Assembly (NCBI GenBank): GCA_017521325.1
Contig: JAFXCV010000042.1
Coordinates: 1-59,023 of the forward strand
Length of the DNA stretch: 59,023 bases
Source: Oscillospiraceae bacterium
Lineage (GTDB): Bacteria > Bacillota > Clostridia > Oscillospirales > Ruminococcaceae
Direction of reading: 5' to 3'
The position numbers were made by a program, and so were the translations under genes. The notes below the pieces were generated by a model. The model was given only the letters and a program-made list of their open reading frames with translations. It was not told the origin of the DNA and did not search any database. Positions 34,302 through 42,592 of the stretch are shown one piece after another (position 1 is the stretch's first letter; the number at the start of each line of letters is the position of its first letter).

Positions 34302-34328
34302 ATTTGCCTCGCCTTTAGCGAGGCAAAT
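34302..34328 (+). terminator. Terminator of the GH5 gene
   Basis: 11-bp perfect stem (34302-34312/34318-34328), loop CTTTA, tail TGTCTTT. Confidence 0.8.
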
Positions 34329-34349
34329 TGTCTTTATGAAAAAATAAGA

Positions 34350-34374
34350 ACAGCCCCGTATTGAACGGGGCTGT
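34350..34374. terminator. Bidirectional terminator between GH5 and MATE genes
   Basis: 10-bp perfect stem (34350-34359/34365-34374). T-rich flanks on both strands serve the converging MATE gene and the GH5 gene. Confidence 0.8.
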
Positions 34375-34379
34375 ATTTT

Positions 34380-35768
34380 TTAGCAGGAGCATTCCTGCGG
34401 TGTGTCGCAAAATGTGGGGGAAGGCTGCTCTGCATGGAAATACTTGCGGTAAGTCACCCAGAACAGGATCGCAGCAAGCGTTGTTGCAAGATAATCCGTA
34501 ATCGGCTGCGCCATAGCAAGCATGCGTGGCGTGTGGAAGGTGTTGAGGATCGTAATGATCGGCAGGTACAGGATACCCTGACGGCTGATGGAGAGGATGA
34601 GGGAGGGGAGTGCCGCACCTGTGGACTGGATGGCATTGATGAAAACAAAGAGCAGTCCGAGGATGGGCCCTGAATAAATATAGATGCGTGCAAAGGACAT
34701 GCCATAGCCGTAAGCGGCATCATTGTCCAGAAATGCCGTAACAAGAGGACCTGCGAATACATAGCAGATCACAGTCATCACAGCACTGATGCAAAGTGCA
34801 AGACAGAGAGAGAATTTCAGAACCGCCATGTATCTCTTGTGGTTCTTTGCACCGAAGCAGTAGCCCAGAAGCGGCTGAATGCCGGTGCCAAGTCCGATCA
34901 GTAGCATGACCACGATCATATTGACCTTCATTGCAACGCCAAGTCCTGCCACAGCCATATCGCCGTGATCTTCCATGAGATTGTTAATGACGATGTTGGA
35001 AACACTCATAAGCATGCTGTTGAGAGAAGCCGGAATTCCGATGGCACAAACGCCTGTTGCGATGCCGTTGCGGATGCGGTAGTGCTTGGGATGAATGGAA
35101 AGGATGGATCTTTTGGAAAGCAGATGGAACAGATAAATCGCAGCAGAAACAAAATTTCCGAGAACGGTTGCAATCGCTGCGCCTGCCACATCCCAACCAA
35201 AGCTCAGTATCATGATCGGGTCAAAAATGATGTTGAATGCATTGCCGACGATCATGCCGATCATCGCAATCATGGGCTTTCCCTCAGCACGGATGATGTT
35301 GCTGAATGCATTGCTCAGCATCAGAAAGGGGATGCCTGCCGCAACAATACCAAGATACTGCGCTGTGTATTCAAGCGTGCCTGCGCTGGCGCCGATGAGC
35401 GTTGCGATGGGATAACGAAAAATCATGACAAGAATCATCGAAATAACGCCGATGCCAAGGCTTGTCCAAAAACAGAAGGATGAAATACGCCTTGCCTTGC
35501 GTTCATTTCCTTCGCCGAGGGTGCGGGAAATCAGGGACGTGCCGCCGATGCCGAACAGCATGCCGATCGCCATGAACAGCAGAAACGCAGGCGTTGCAAT
35601 GGAAACGGCTGCTACCATGTAGGGATTTCTCGTCTGCCCAATGAAAAATGTATCTGCCAGATTATAAAACAGCACCATGATCATACTCGCAATGGAGGGG
35701 ATGGCGTTGCTGATGACCGCCTTCGGAACGGGGGCGCTTCTGAATAATTCCAGTGTCTTTTCCTGCAT
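34380..35768 (-). CDS. MATE family efflux transporter (second copy)
   Basis: A 462-residue, 12-helix MATE transporter, distinct from the copy at 23917. Family sequences are VPKAVISNAIPSIASMIMV, LADTFFIGQ and SRTLGEGNERKA. ATG 35768 is chosen because AAGGAG lies 7 bases upstream; the longer frame (to 35804) has no ribosome site. The C-terminus is cysteine-ended (PQECSC). The substrate is unknown; this subgroup often sits in Firmicutes multidrug or metabolite export. Confidence 0.92.
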   Translation of the reverse strand: MQEKTLELFRSAPVPKAVISNAIPSIASMIMVLFYNLADTFFIGQTRNPYMVAAVSIATPAFLLFMAIGMLFGIGGTSLISRTLGEGNERKARRISSFCFWTSLGIGVISMILVMIFRYPIATLIGASAGTLEYTAQYLGIVAAGIPFLMLSNAFSNIIRAEGKPMIAMIGMIVGNAFNIIFDPIMILSFGWDVAGAAIATVLGNFVSAAIYLFHLLSKRSILSIHPKHYRIRNGIATGVCAIGIPASLNSMLMSVSNIVINNLMEDHGDMAVAGLGVAMKVNMIVVMLLIGLGTGIQPLLGYCFGAKNHKRYMAVLKFSLCLALCISAVMTVICYVFAGPLVTAFLDNDAAYGYGMSFARIYIYSGPILGLLFVFINAIQSTGAALPSLILSISRQGILYLPIITILNTFHTPRMLAMAQPITDYLATTLAAILFWVTYRKYFHAEQPSPTFCDTPQECSC

Positions 35769-35914
35769 AACAGACTCCTTTTTGAAGTTTTTTCTTATAT
35801 TCACTATTTAATTGTATACCCCCATATTTCGTTTGTCAAGAGATGCGAAAAATTTCCACAAACCACGCATCTTTCACAAAACATACTTCGATTTTCTGGT
35901 AATATTGCACAGGG

Positions 35915-35943
35915 TTGCAATTTGTGCGAAGATATGTTATAAT
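35915..35943 (+). promoter_or_regulatory. Promoter of the lipoprotein gene
   Basis: TTGCAA (35915-35920), 17 bases, TATAAT (35938-35943), 73 bases before ATG 36016. Confidence 0.85.
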
Positions 35944-36015
35944 AAGTAATGACGCATGATTCGGGAACAGGAACATAAAAATATACCATGCCTTCGCATG
36001 GAAAGGAGAAAGTGT

Positions 36016-36882
36016 ATGTTCAGAAAATCAGCAATGCTCTGCACATGTATGCTGCTGACAGCCATGTTCGGAGGCTGCGGTAATACCGGAAATCCTGTGG
36101 AAAGTCAGGTGCAGCCTACAACGGAAATCGTGGCAGCACAGAATGTCTGCTACATCAGCGGAAATGACACTGTGGATGCCGCATCCCTTGGCAGCTTCCG
36201 CTCCCAGCTGGAGAAGGACGGCTACAACTGGAGCGAAAGTACGCTTACGCAGATTCCGACCGATACCGATATTGTCATCCTTAATGCCCCGAAGCAGGAT
36301 CTTTCCAAGGAGGAATATTCGCAGCTTGATGCCTATGCCTCTCAGGGAGGTCATGTCCTGCTGCTGCTGCCGGCGAGCGATGTGCAGGTGCGTTTCAAGA
36401 ATCTCGCACGCTTCCTTGAGCCGTATTGCATGGTGTTTGATTATGACCTCGTCAGCGAAACAGATGAAACCCGTATGGTAGAGGGTGATTCCTGCCATAT
36501 ACAGGGGGATTTTGTTACCCGACCGGAACACATGCCCGTTTATTCTGAGATTGAAACTACCGGAACGCCCTGTCTGCGCAATGCACGCAGCTTTTATTTC
36601 ATCGTCCATGACCTCGTCAGTCGTGTCAAGCAGGATGTAATGATCCAATCCTCGGCAACCGTTGTCGGAAAACCGCTTGGCGGTATGGAGGATGATCCGA
36701 TCACCTATGAGGAAACTGCCCTGAATCTGATGGGCTTTGCCCGTGACGAAACCAGAAGCAATTCAGCGGTTGTTTTTGTCGGCGCAAACGATTTTCTCAC
36801 CGATGAGAACTATACACTCCCGACTTCCGCATATATGGTTTCCCTGATGCACAGCACAATGGGATGGTTTGGACAATATTAA
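36016..36882 (+). CDS. Lipoprotein resembling the soluble domain of GldG-type ABC components
   Basis: A 288-residue lipoprotein; the lipobox is FGGC near residue 20. The mature part contains DTDIVILNAPKQDLSKEEY and LDAYASQGGHVLLLLPASD, typical of the GldG/ABC_transp_aux domain found in uncharacterised ABC systems. Here the domain stands alone: no ABC ATPase or permease lies next to it, and the usual C-terminal membrane helix is missing. ATG 36016 follows AAAGGAGAAAG. Function unknown. Confidence 0.65.
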   Translation: MFRKSAMLCTCMLLTAMFGGCGNTGNPVESQVQPTTEIVAAQNVCYISGNDTVDAASLGSFRSQLEKDGYNWSESTLTQIPTDTDIVILNAPKQDLSKEEYSQLDAYASQGGHVLLLLPASDVQVRFKNLARFLEPYCMVFDYDLVSETDETRMVEGDSCHIQGDFVTRPEHMPVYSEIETTGTPCLRNARSFYFIVHDLVSRVKQDVMIQSSATVVGKPLGGMEDDPITYEETALNLMGFARDETRSNSAVVFVGANDFLTDENYTLPTSAYMVSLMHSTMGWFGQY

Positions 36883-36934
36883 CCGCAATTTCCTTAAAAG
36901 TTGAAAATAATTTAGAAATCGTTCACAAAAACGC

Positions 36935-36963
36935 TTGCAATATTCTCCAAATTATGGTATAAT
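36935..36963 (+). promoter_or_regulatory. Promoter of the FIST-EAL gene
   Basis: TTGCAA (36935-36940), 17 bases, TATAAT (36958-36963). The leader to the start at 37070 is about 100 nt; no riboswitch was recognised in it. Confidence 0.82.
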
Positions 36964-37069
36964 TATATTGATATCGGTCAAAATGGGTGGATAAAGGGAT
37001 AAATCAACATCTGACCGGTCGTTCAACGCAGCATTCAGTCACAAAAATATACATACTGGGGGTGGAAAC

Positions 37070-39559
37070 ATGAGGACGTGCAATCATATTTTTTCAACGA
37101 TTGCCGGATTTGAATCATTTTTGTCAGAAAACGAAATTGACCGTAATGCCTCAATGCTGGTACGAGTACATACCGGAATTCATTCAGCGGAAGAGATGAA
37201 ATTGCTTCTGCCGGAGCTTGAGGCATTGCTGCCGCATGCTGTATTTATCGGATGCAGCAGCGAAACTGTTATCTTTGAAGGCAGATGCATGCAGGACGTT
37301 TGTATGCTGTCTGTGACATTGATGGAAGAGTGTTATGTGAAAAGCACACATATCAGGTGTTTTTCGGATGACACTGCACGTTCCGGCACTGAGCTTGCCA
37401 TGCAGCTGATCGAAGAGCTGGCACTTGAGGACAAGCATGGTCTGCTTCTCGTGTTTTTCCCGCAGGGATATTATCGTGCTGCTAAATTTGCAGAAACGAT
37501 TGATGCGCATTGCCCGAACCTGCGTCTTTGCGGCGGTATGGCACATGATGCGCTGGTATCCATGAAAAAGGCAGGGCGGCTTGAGGAAAAGGATTTTACC
37601 ATTTCCGGCGGCTATGTCGGCCGTGATGCAATGACAGCGGCAATTATTTCCGGTGACCAGCTTCGCTGTTTTGAATCCTATGCATTGGGTGTGGAGGTAA
37701 TCAGTAGCGACAAGCACCTTGAGCGTTTCGATGGTAATATCATTTATCAGGTTGAGGGACTGACGCCCAGTCAGTGGCTGAAAAAACTTGGTGTTACCAC
37801 AGAAAACATTGAGATGACACGGATTTTCCCAATTATCCGAAAAAAACATAGAAATTGTGCGTGGCCGATAGTGTTTTTCGGCGGCGAACCCGCACTTGAC
37901 GCAATCATGATCCTTGATGAGCTGGAAGAAGGCGAAATGATCGGGCTTGGCTATATCAACCCCGACCTTGTCGTGGATGAGGTCAAGCGTATGTATCACA
38001 GGATCATGCAGCGTCCTGCCGAAACCATGTTTGTGTACAGCTGTATGCTGCGTTCGCAGATTCTGCAGAATTGTTCTACCTGGGAAATGACGCCTCTGAT
38101 GACGACCACTGCATCCGGTGCGCTTCTTGGCGGTGAATTTTACTACGACGGACGGAACAACCGCTTCGGCAACTGTACCTTTGTTGTATCTTCCCTTGCT
38201 ATGGGGGATGTGTACATGAATCTGCGTACACATGAGCTGGATATTACCAATCACCTTCATCATGATAACGAGCATCTGGTGAACTACCTGACGGAAAGTG
38301 CCAAGAATCCCGACGGCGACAGCAGTTTCTATCGTGAGATCAAATCACGGTTGTATTCCAATGAAGATCTGCGGCTTGGCAGACAATCGAAGCTTGACTA
38401 TGATATACAGCATCATCATGTCAATAAGCTGTGCATGATTTCTTTGCGCAACGCAGGTGAGATGATCGCCTATGCAGGCTACCCCTCGTATGAACAGCTC
38501 AAGGTTGATATCGTCGGCATGGTGCAGCGTTTTCTGAAGGATTACAAGATCTGGTACTGCGTTTCTGAGCAGGATGATCTGATGCTTACCACAAATGACA
38601 CCTTTACTTCCGAGGAATTCGAATCACTGATGTTCAGACTGCAGGAATTTCTGTCAATGTCCGATTACAACCGCCTGCCGCCTGTGTATGAATTTGTACT
38701 GGTAATGAATGAACCGAATCTTTTTCGCTGTGCAAAGGTTGCGCAGATTTCCCTGCGGAAATGTCATGACCGCAATTTCCTTGTCTATTCCGCAGCGATG
38801 GGAATGGAAGAAAACACGGTTCAGGATGTGCGCATGGTAAAGGTGATCCGTGATGCTATTTCGCACAACTGGGTAAAGCCCTATTATCAGGGAATTCACG
38901 ACAACAACGCAAAGGAAATTACCATGTTTGAGGCGCTGATGCGTCTGACGGATGCCTATGGCAGGATTTACTATCCCAATGATTTCCTTCCCGTTGCCAA
39001 AAAATACAGCCTGTACTGTCAGCTTTCAAGGCAGATGGTCGGCAAGGTCATGAAGGAATTTGAACAGCGTGACACAAGAGTCACCATCAACCTGACCATG
39101 GAGGACATTATCGACTCGAAAATGACGGAAATGATCTACACCAATATGAAATATTCCCGTCATCCCCAGAACTATGTGTTTGAAGTTGTGGAAACGGAGG
39201 ATATTCACGATTATGAGAAAATTGCCGAATTCTCGCAGCGTATTCACGATTTCGGCGGTCAGATTGCACTGGATGATTTCGGCAGCGGCTTCTCAAATCT
39301 CATTCATGTCATCCGTATGGATCTGGATTATCTGAAAATCGACGGCGATATCATCCGCAAGATCTGCGATGATCAGGACTGCTACAAGCTGCTTCAGCTT
39401 GTGGCTGCGTGGTGCAAGCTGCACGAAAAGAAGGTAATTGCAGAGTATGTGGAAAACCATGCGATTCAGGAGGTCCTCTGTGAATTTAATGTGGATTATT
39501 CGCAGGGCTACCTTTTCTCAAAGCCCAAGACTAACATTACCTTTGAATTTGAAACATAA
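37070..39559 (+). CDS. FIST sensor - degenerate GGDEF - EAL c-di-GMP phosphodiesterase
   Basis: An 829-residue protein with no membrane segments. Residues about 25-390 are FIST-N and FIST-C sensory domains (LCGGMAHDA, FFGGEPALDA, TTTASGALLGGEFYY); 425-590 resembles a GGDEF fold but has no GGDEF motif; 600-829 is an EAL domain. The EAL catalytic set looks complete: E621 (EALMR), N674, E708, D735-D736 (DDFGSGFSN), K756, E795 and Q812. It should hydrolyse c-di-GMP to pGpG under control of a small ligand sensed by FIST. Monocistronic, with a terminator after it. Confidence 0.9.
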   Translation: MRTCNHIFSTIAGFESFLSENEIDRNASMLVRVHTGIHSAEEMKLLLPELEALLPHAVFIGCSSETVIFEGRCMQDVCMLSVTLMEECYVKSTHIRCFSDDTARSGTELAMQLIEELALEDKHGLLLVFFPQGYYRAAKFAETIDAHCPNLRLCGGMAHDALVSMKKAGRLEEKDFTISGGYVGRDAMTAAIISGDQLRCFESYALGVEVISSDKHLERFDGNIIYQVEGLTPSQWLKKLGVTTENIEMTRIFPIIRKKHRNCAWPIVFFGGEPALDAIMILDELEEGEMIGLGYINPDLVVDEVKRMYHRIMQRPAETMFVYSCMLRSQILQNCSTWEMTPLMTTTASGALLGGEFYYDGRNNRFGNCTFVVSSLAMGDVYMNLRTHELDITNHLHHDNEHLVNYLTESAKNPDGDSSFYREIKSRLYSNEDLRLGRQSKLDYDIQHHHVNKLCMISLRNAGEMIAYAGYPSYEQLKVDIVGMVQRFLKDYKIWYCVSEQDDLMLTTNDTFTSEEFESLMFRLQEFLSMSDYNRLPPVYEFVLVMNEPNLFRCAKVAQISLRKCHDRNFLVYSAAMGMEENTVQDVRMVKVIRDAISHNWVKPYYQGIHDNNAKEITMFEALMRLTDAYGRIYYPNDFLPVAKKYSLYCQLSRQMVGKVMKEFEQRDTRVTINLTMEDIIDSKMTEMIYTNMKYSRHPQNYVFEVVETEDIHDYEKIAEFSQRIHDFGGQIALDDFGSGFSNLIHVIRMDLDYLKIDGDIIRKICDDQDCYKLLQLVAAWCKLHEKKVIAEYVENHAIQEVLCEFNVDYSQGYLFSKPKTNITFEFET

Positions 39560-39565
39560 AGTAAA

Positions 39566-39592
39566 GCTTCCCCTGCATTTAACAGGGGAAGC
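39566..39592. terminator. Bidirectional terminator
   Basis: 10-bp perfect stem (39566-39575/39583-39592) between the converging EAL and Cthe_2159-type genes. Confidence 0.8.
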
Positions 39593-39602
39593 CTTTTATG
39601 CT

Positions 39603-41711
39603 CTATCTGCCATGCATTCCGCCCTGCGGGGGCTGCATGCCTTGGGGAATTACAGGATTTCCGTTCTCGTCCGTCGGCATTTCCATGCCCTGCGGCGGCT
39701 GCACGCCTTGGGGAATTACGGGATTTCCGTTCTCGTCCGTCGGCATTTCCATGCCCTGCGGCGGCTGCATGCCTTCCGGGCGTTCGCCACGACCACCTCC
39801 GGGACGTTCACCCCAATCGCCTTCGGGACGTTCACCACGATCACCGCCGGGGAATCCGCCATGGAAACCACCTTGCATACCGTCCATTCCGCCGATGTAG
39901 GTGATCACGTCCTCCACCGTAAAGCTGCCTGCCTCGGTGTCGCCTGCATAAATGGTGTAGGTTTCACCATCTATGAGATCGGGCGTGCTGACAATGAGGG
40001 AATTGAACTGCTTTGCGGGCGTATAGGATAGAATTTCCTTGCCGTCACTGCCGCAGATTTTCATGACCGTGCCGCCTTGCTGCGTGCTGTCAAGCGTAAC
40101 TGCAACTGTATTCTGTGAGCCTCTGGGATATTCCGCCATCCCTGCACTTCCTGCTGCAATCAGCACACCGCCCGTGCAGTAAATGCTGCCGTTTGCGTCA
40201 AGTGCGCCGTTTCCGCTGTTGGTGGGGCCGTCCACGGTAACAGTTCCTCCGCTGACAAGCAGATTACCGTTGGAATCAAGTCCATCGCCGCCTGCATTGA
40301 CATAGACCGTGCCGCCTGAAATTTCCAGTGCGCATGCCTCCGAGTATGTACCCATGCCGCCCTGTGAGGTTCCATCGCTTGCATTGAATCCGTCATCGGA
40401 TGCCGTGACGTGCAGATTCGCATCACCACTTACACGGATACCAGCCGCCTCAACACCTTCGTATGACTGCGGAATGTGGAGGGAACCTCCCGTAAAATCT
40501 GCAAGCCCATCGGCATGTACACCATCGCCGCCTGCTTTTGCCGTTGTGCTGCCGCCGCAGATGTGCAGATCCTGGTTGGAATGCACTGCGTCATCCGCAG
40601 CATCAATGGTCAGTTCGCCACCGCCGATGTACAAAAGTCTGCCTGCCTTGAGTCCCTTGGTGCTTACCGTAGATTCGTCCGTTGTTTCCGTTTCGTCGTA
40701 ATCACCCCAGTTGCCGAATCCGCCCCTTCCGCCGAAATCATGATTCTCTCTCGGTTGTGCATTCGCACTGCCGCCGCCCGATGTAATGGAAAAACTGCCG
40801 CCTGCGGCAATCAGCTCAGTTTCCGCCTGAATACCATCCTCCTGTGCATTGACCGTGACAGTTCCATTCTGCACATAGACAAAGCCAAGCGCTGTATCTT
40901 CTGTGTTCGTGGACTTGATGCCATCGCCGCCTGCGGTGACAGTGATGGTGCCGTCCGCAATTGCCACATAGTCCTTGCCCTTGATGCCGTTTCCGACCGC
41001 CGTGATATCAAGCGTGCCGCCCGTAATGACGATATCGTCCTTGCAGGTGATGCCCTCGTTGAAATTTCCCTTGACAGTGAGTTTTCCGCTGCCGTTGATC
41101 GTCAGGCTGTCCGTGCTGAAAATGGCAGCGTCAGGCTCGTTGTCGCCTTCCTGTGCGTAGGTATAGGTTTCTCCGTCGGAAATGAAATTCTCTGTTCCAT
41201 CTTCCAGTGTCAGGAAACATTTCTTCGCCTGCTGCACATAAATCGGTGCACTGTCCGAACAGGAGAGGGAAGCATTGTCCAGCACAAGCTGTACCTTTCC
41301 GCTGCTGTTGACGAGAATCTGTCCGTCATCAAGTGTGCCGCTGATCTTGTAGACACCCTCATCCGTGATGGTGACGTCCGAGCCGCTGACGGATACGCCG
41401 CTGCCCGTGACGGAAACGGAACTTCCTTCGCAGGAAATGACTGCAATCGGCTCATCATAGCTGTTTCTCAGGTCACGCTGCGTGAAAATCGCTGAAATAT
41501 CGCTTGCATATGCGGGGGATTCTGCGCTGAGCAATGTTGCAGGGATGTCCGAGGATTCTGTTTTCGGTTTCTTTTCTGCTGGTTGCTCCGACTGCGAAGC
41601 AGCTTCGGTGGACGGCTCCTGCGAGGAAAGGGATTCCTGCGTGCTGCAGCCCGTGGCAAGCAGCGCAAATGCTGCTGCTGCGGTATAAAATTTTCGGATT
41701 TTCTGATTCAT
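39603..41711 (-). CDS. Cthe_2159-type polysaccharide-binding lipoprotein (former DUF4353)
   Basis: A 702-residue lipoprotein; the lipobox is LATGC (C22). After a Ser/Glu-rich spacer, residues about 85-600 show the parallel beta-helix repeat pattern of the Cthe_2159 family (repeated GDGI, SGGTVYVNAGGDGLDSNG-type turns). The C-terminal 100 residues are Gly/Pro/Glu-rich, ending in two copies of a 22-residue repeat (QPPQGMEMPTDENGNPVIPQ). Clostridium thermocellum Cthe_2159 binds polygalacturonic acid and cellulose. Its start overlaps the spoIIR stop as ATGA. Confidence 0.83.
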   Translation of the reverse strand: MNQKIRKFYTAAAAFALLATGCSTQESLSSQEPSTEAASQSEQPAEKKPKTESSDIPATLLSAESPAYASDISAIFTQRDLRNSYDEPIAVISCEGSSVSVTGSGVSVSGSDVTITDEGVYKISGTLDDGQILVNSSGKVQLVLDNASLSCSDSAPIYVQQAKKCFLTLEDGTENFISDGETYTYAQEGDNEPDAAIFSTDSLTINGSGKLTVKGNFNEGITCKDDIVITGGTLDITAVGNGIKGKDYVAIADGTITVTAGGDGIKSTNTEDTALGFVYVQNGTVTVNAQEDGIQAETELIAAGGSFSITSGGGSANAQPRENHDFGGRGGFGNWGDYDETETTDESTVSTKGLKAGRLLYIGGGELTIDAADDAVHSNQDLHICGGSTTAKAGGDGVHADGLADFTGGSLHIPQSYEGVEAAGIRVSGDANLHVTASDDGFNASDGTSQGGMGTYSEACALEISGGTVYVNAGGDGLDSNGNLLVSGGTVTVDGPTNSGNGALDANGSIYCTGGVLIAAGSAGMAEYPRGSQNTVAVTLDSTQQGGTVMKICGSDGKEILSYTPAKQFNSLIVSTPDLIDGETYTIYAGDTEAGSFTVEDVITYIGGMDGMQGGFHGGFPGGDRGERPEGDWGERPGGGRGERPEGMQPPQGMEMPTDENGNPVIPQGVQPPQGMEMPTDENGNPVIPQGMQPPQGGMHGR
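39631..39768 (-). repeat. Tandem repeat, 66-bp period, at the 3' end of the Cthe_2159-type gene
   Basis: Two nearly identical 66-bp units plus a partial unit. They differ by one or two bases, pointing to recent duplication or slippage. Confidence 0.9.
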
Positions 41712-42436
41712 TTGGAAACACCTCTCTGTGAAGTCCCAATTCCATTGTCTGTTTCTTTTTCTATTGTACTTCCGTTTTGTGGTGTTTCTGTGAAATCCTC
41801 TTTAAGATTTTTGGAAAAATGAAAATCGCTGACCTTTTCTTTCAGCTTGTCCCACCATTCCAGACATTTAAAGCGGATTTCAAATTTCGGCGGATTTTCA
41901 AGAATATCCAGCGTTTCTTCATCAAAATACTCCTCCGCCGTTTCGTTGTCCGACAATATCTGCCCTGCCGCAGGAAGGCAAAGCGGCGGATACATCACGC
42001 ACCACCAGTTCTGTCCCTCGGCTTCACCGATGAGGATGCGTAGTGCGTCATATTCTCCCGCAGGCATTGTGATTTCATCATACTGCTTTTCGTCAAAATC
42101 CATATGCACCAGCTGCACGGCAACTTCCGCATCGCAGCCGTTTTGCACCAAGACTTCCTGCGCAAGCAAGCGAATGGTTTCCTTCTGCATCACCGCACGT
42201 TCACGAATTTCCTCCGGAGAGTCGCAGCCTTCAAACAGGATTCCGGCATGTTCGAGCAATGTATCACGCACCTTCAGCTTGAGCGCCTGATCCTCCTCGG
42301 AGTCGGAGTTTGCAAGAATGTGCAGGCGCAGCACATCCTCCTGCAGATAGGTAAGCGTTTGGGAAAGCTCCGAAACACTGCCAAAGAAGATGGCACAGAT
42401 CAGTCCGATGGATGCCGCAATTTCAATTTTTCTCAT
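41708..42436 (-). CDS. spoIIR: Stage II sporulation protein R
   Basis: A 242-residue secreted/membrane-anchored signalling protein (helix about 5-22). Family features are LRLHILANSDSEEDQALKL, VRDTLLEHA and WWCVMYPPLCLP. In Bacillus, forespore-made SpoIIR triggers SpoIIGA to process pro-sigma-E. ATG 42436 follows GAGGTG at a good distance; the frame extends to 42502 without a better site. It is translationally coupled to the downstream Cthe_2159-type gene. Its presence implies sporulation capacity or a remnant; the C-terminal 60 residues are extra charged sequence. Confidence 0.92.
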   Translation of the reverse strand: MRKIEIAASIGLICAIFFGSVSELSQTLTYLQEDVLRLHILANSDSEEDQALKLKVRDTLLEHAGILFEGCDSPEEIRERAVMQKETIRLLAQEVLVQNGCDAEVAVQLVHMDFDEKQYDEITMPAGEYDALRILIGEAEGQNWWCVMYPPLCLPAAGQILSDNETAEEYFDEETLDILENPPKFEIRFKCLEWWDKLKEKVSDFHFSKNLKEDFTETPQNGSTIEKETDNGIGTSQRGVSK

Positions 42437-42507
42437 ACAAATCACCTCATGGAAAGAATTGGCAGACGTAAGAAAAATATACAGCACGAAAAAAATTTGC
42501 AAATCGC

Positions 42508-42536
42508 TTGCATTTTCACGCAGAATATTGTATCAT
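42508..42536 (+). promoter_or_regulatory. Promoter of the nucleoside phosphorylase gene
   Basis: TTGCAT (42508-42513), 17 bases, TATCAT (42531-42536). Confidence 0.8.
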
Positions 42537-42592
42537 GGAAACATGGGAAGCACGGAAGCTTCCAAAACCTCCCACAGAAAGGCGGCAGAACG

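Noticed and set aside
36964..37069. c-di-GMP riboswitch ahead of the EAL gene
   Set aside because: The leader is about 100 nt and I could not find the conserved core of class I or II c-di-GMP riboswitches.
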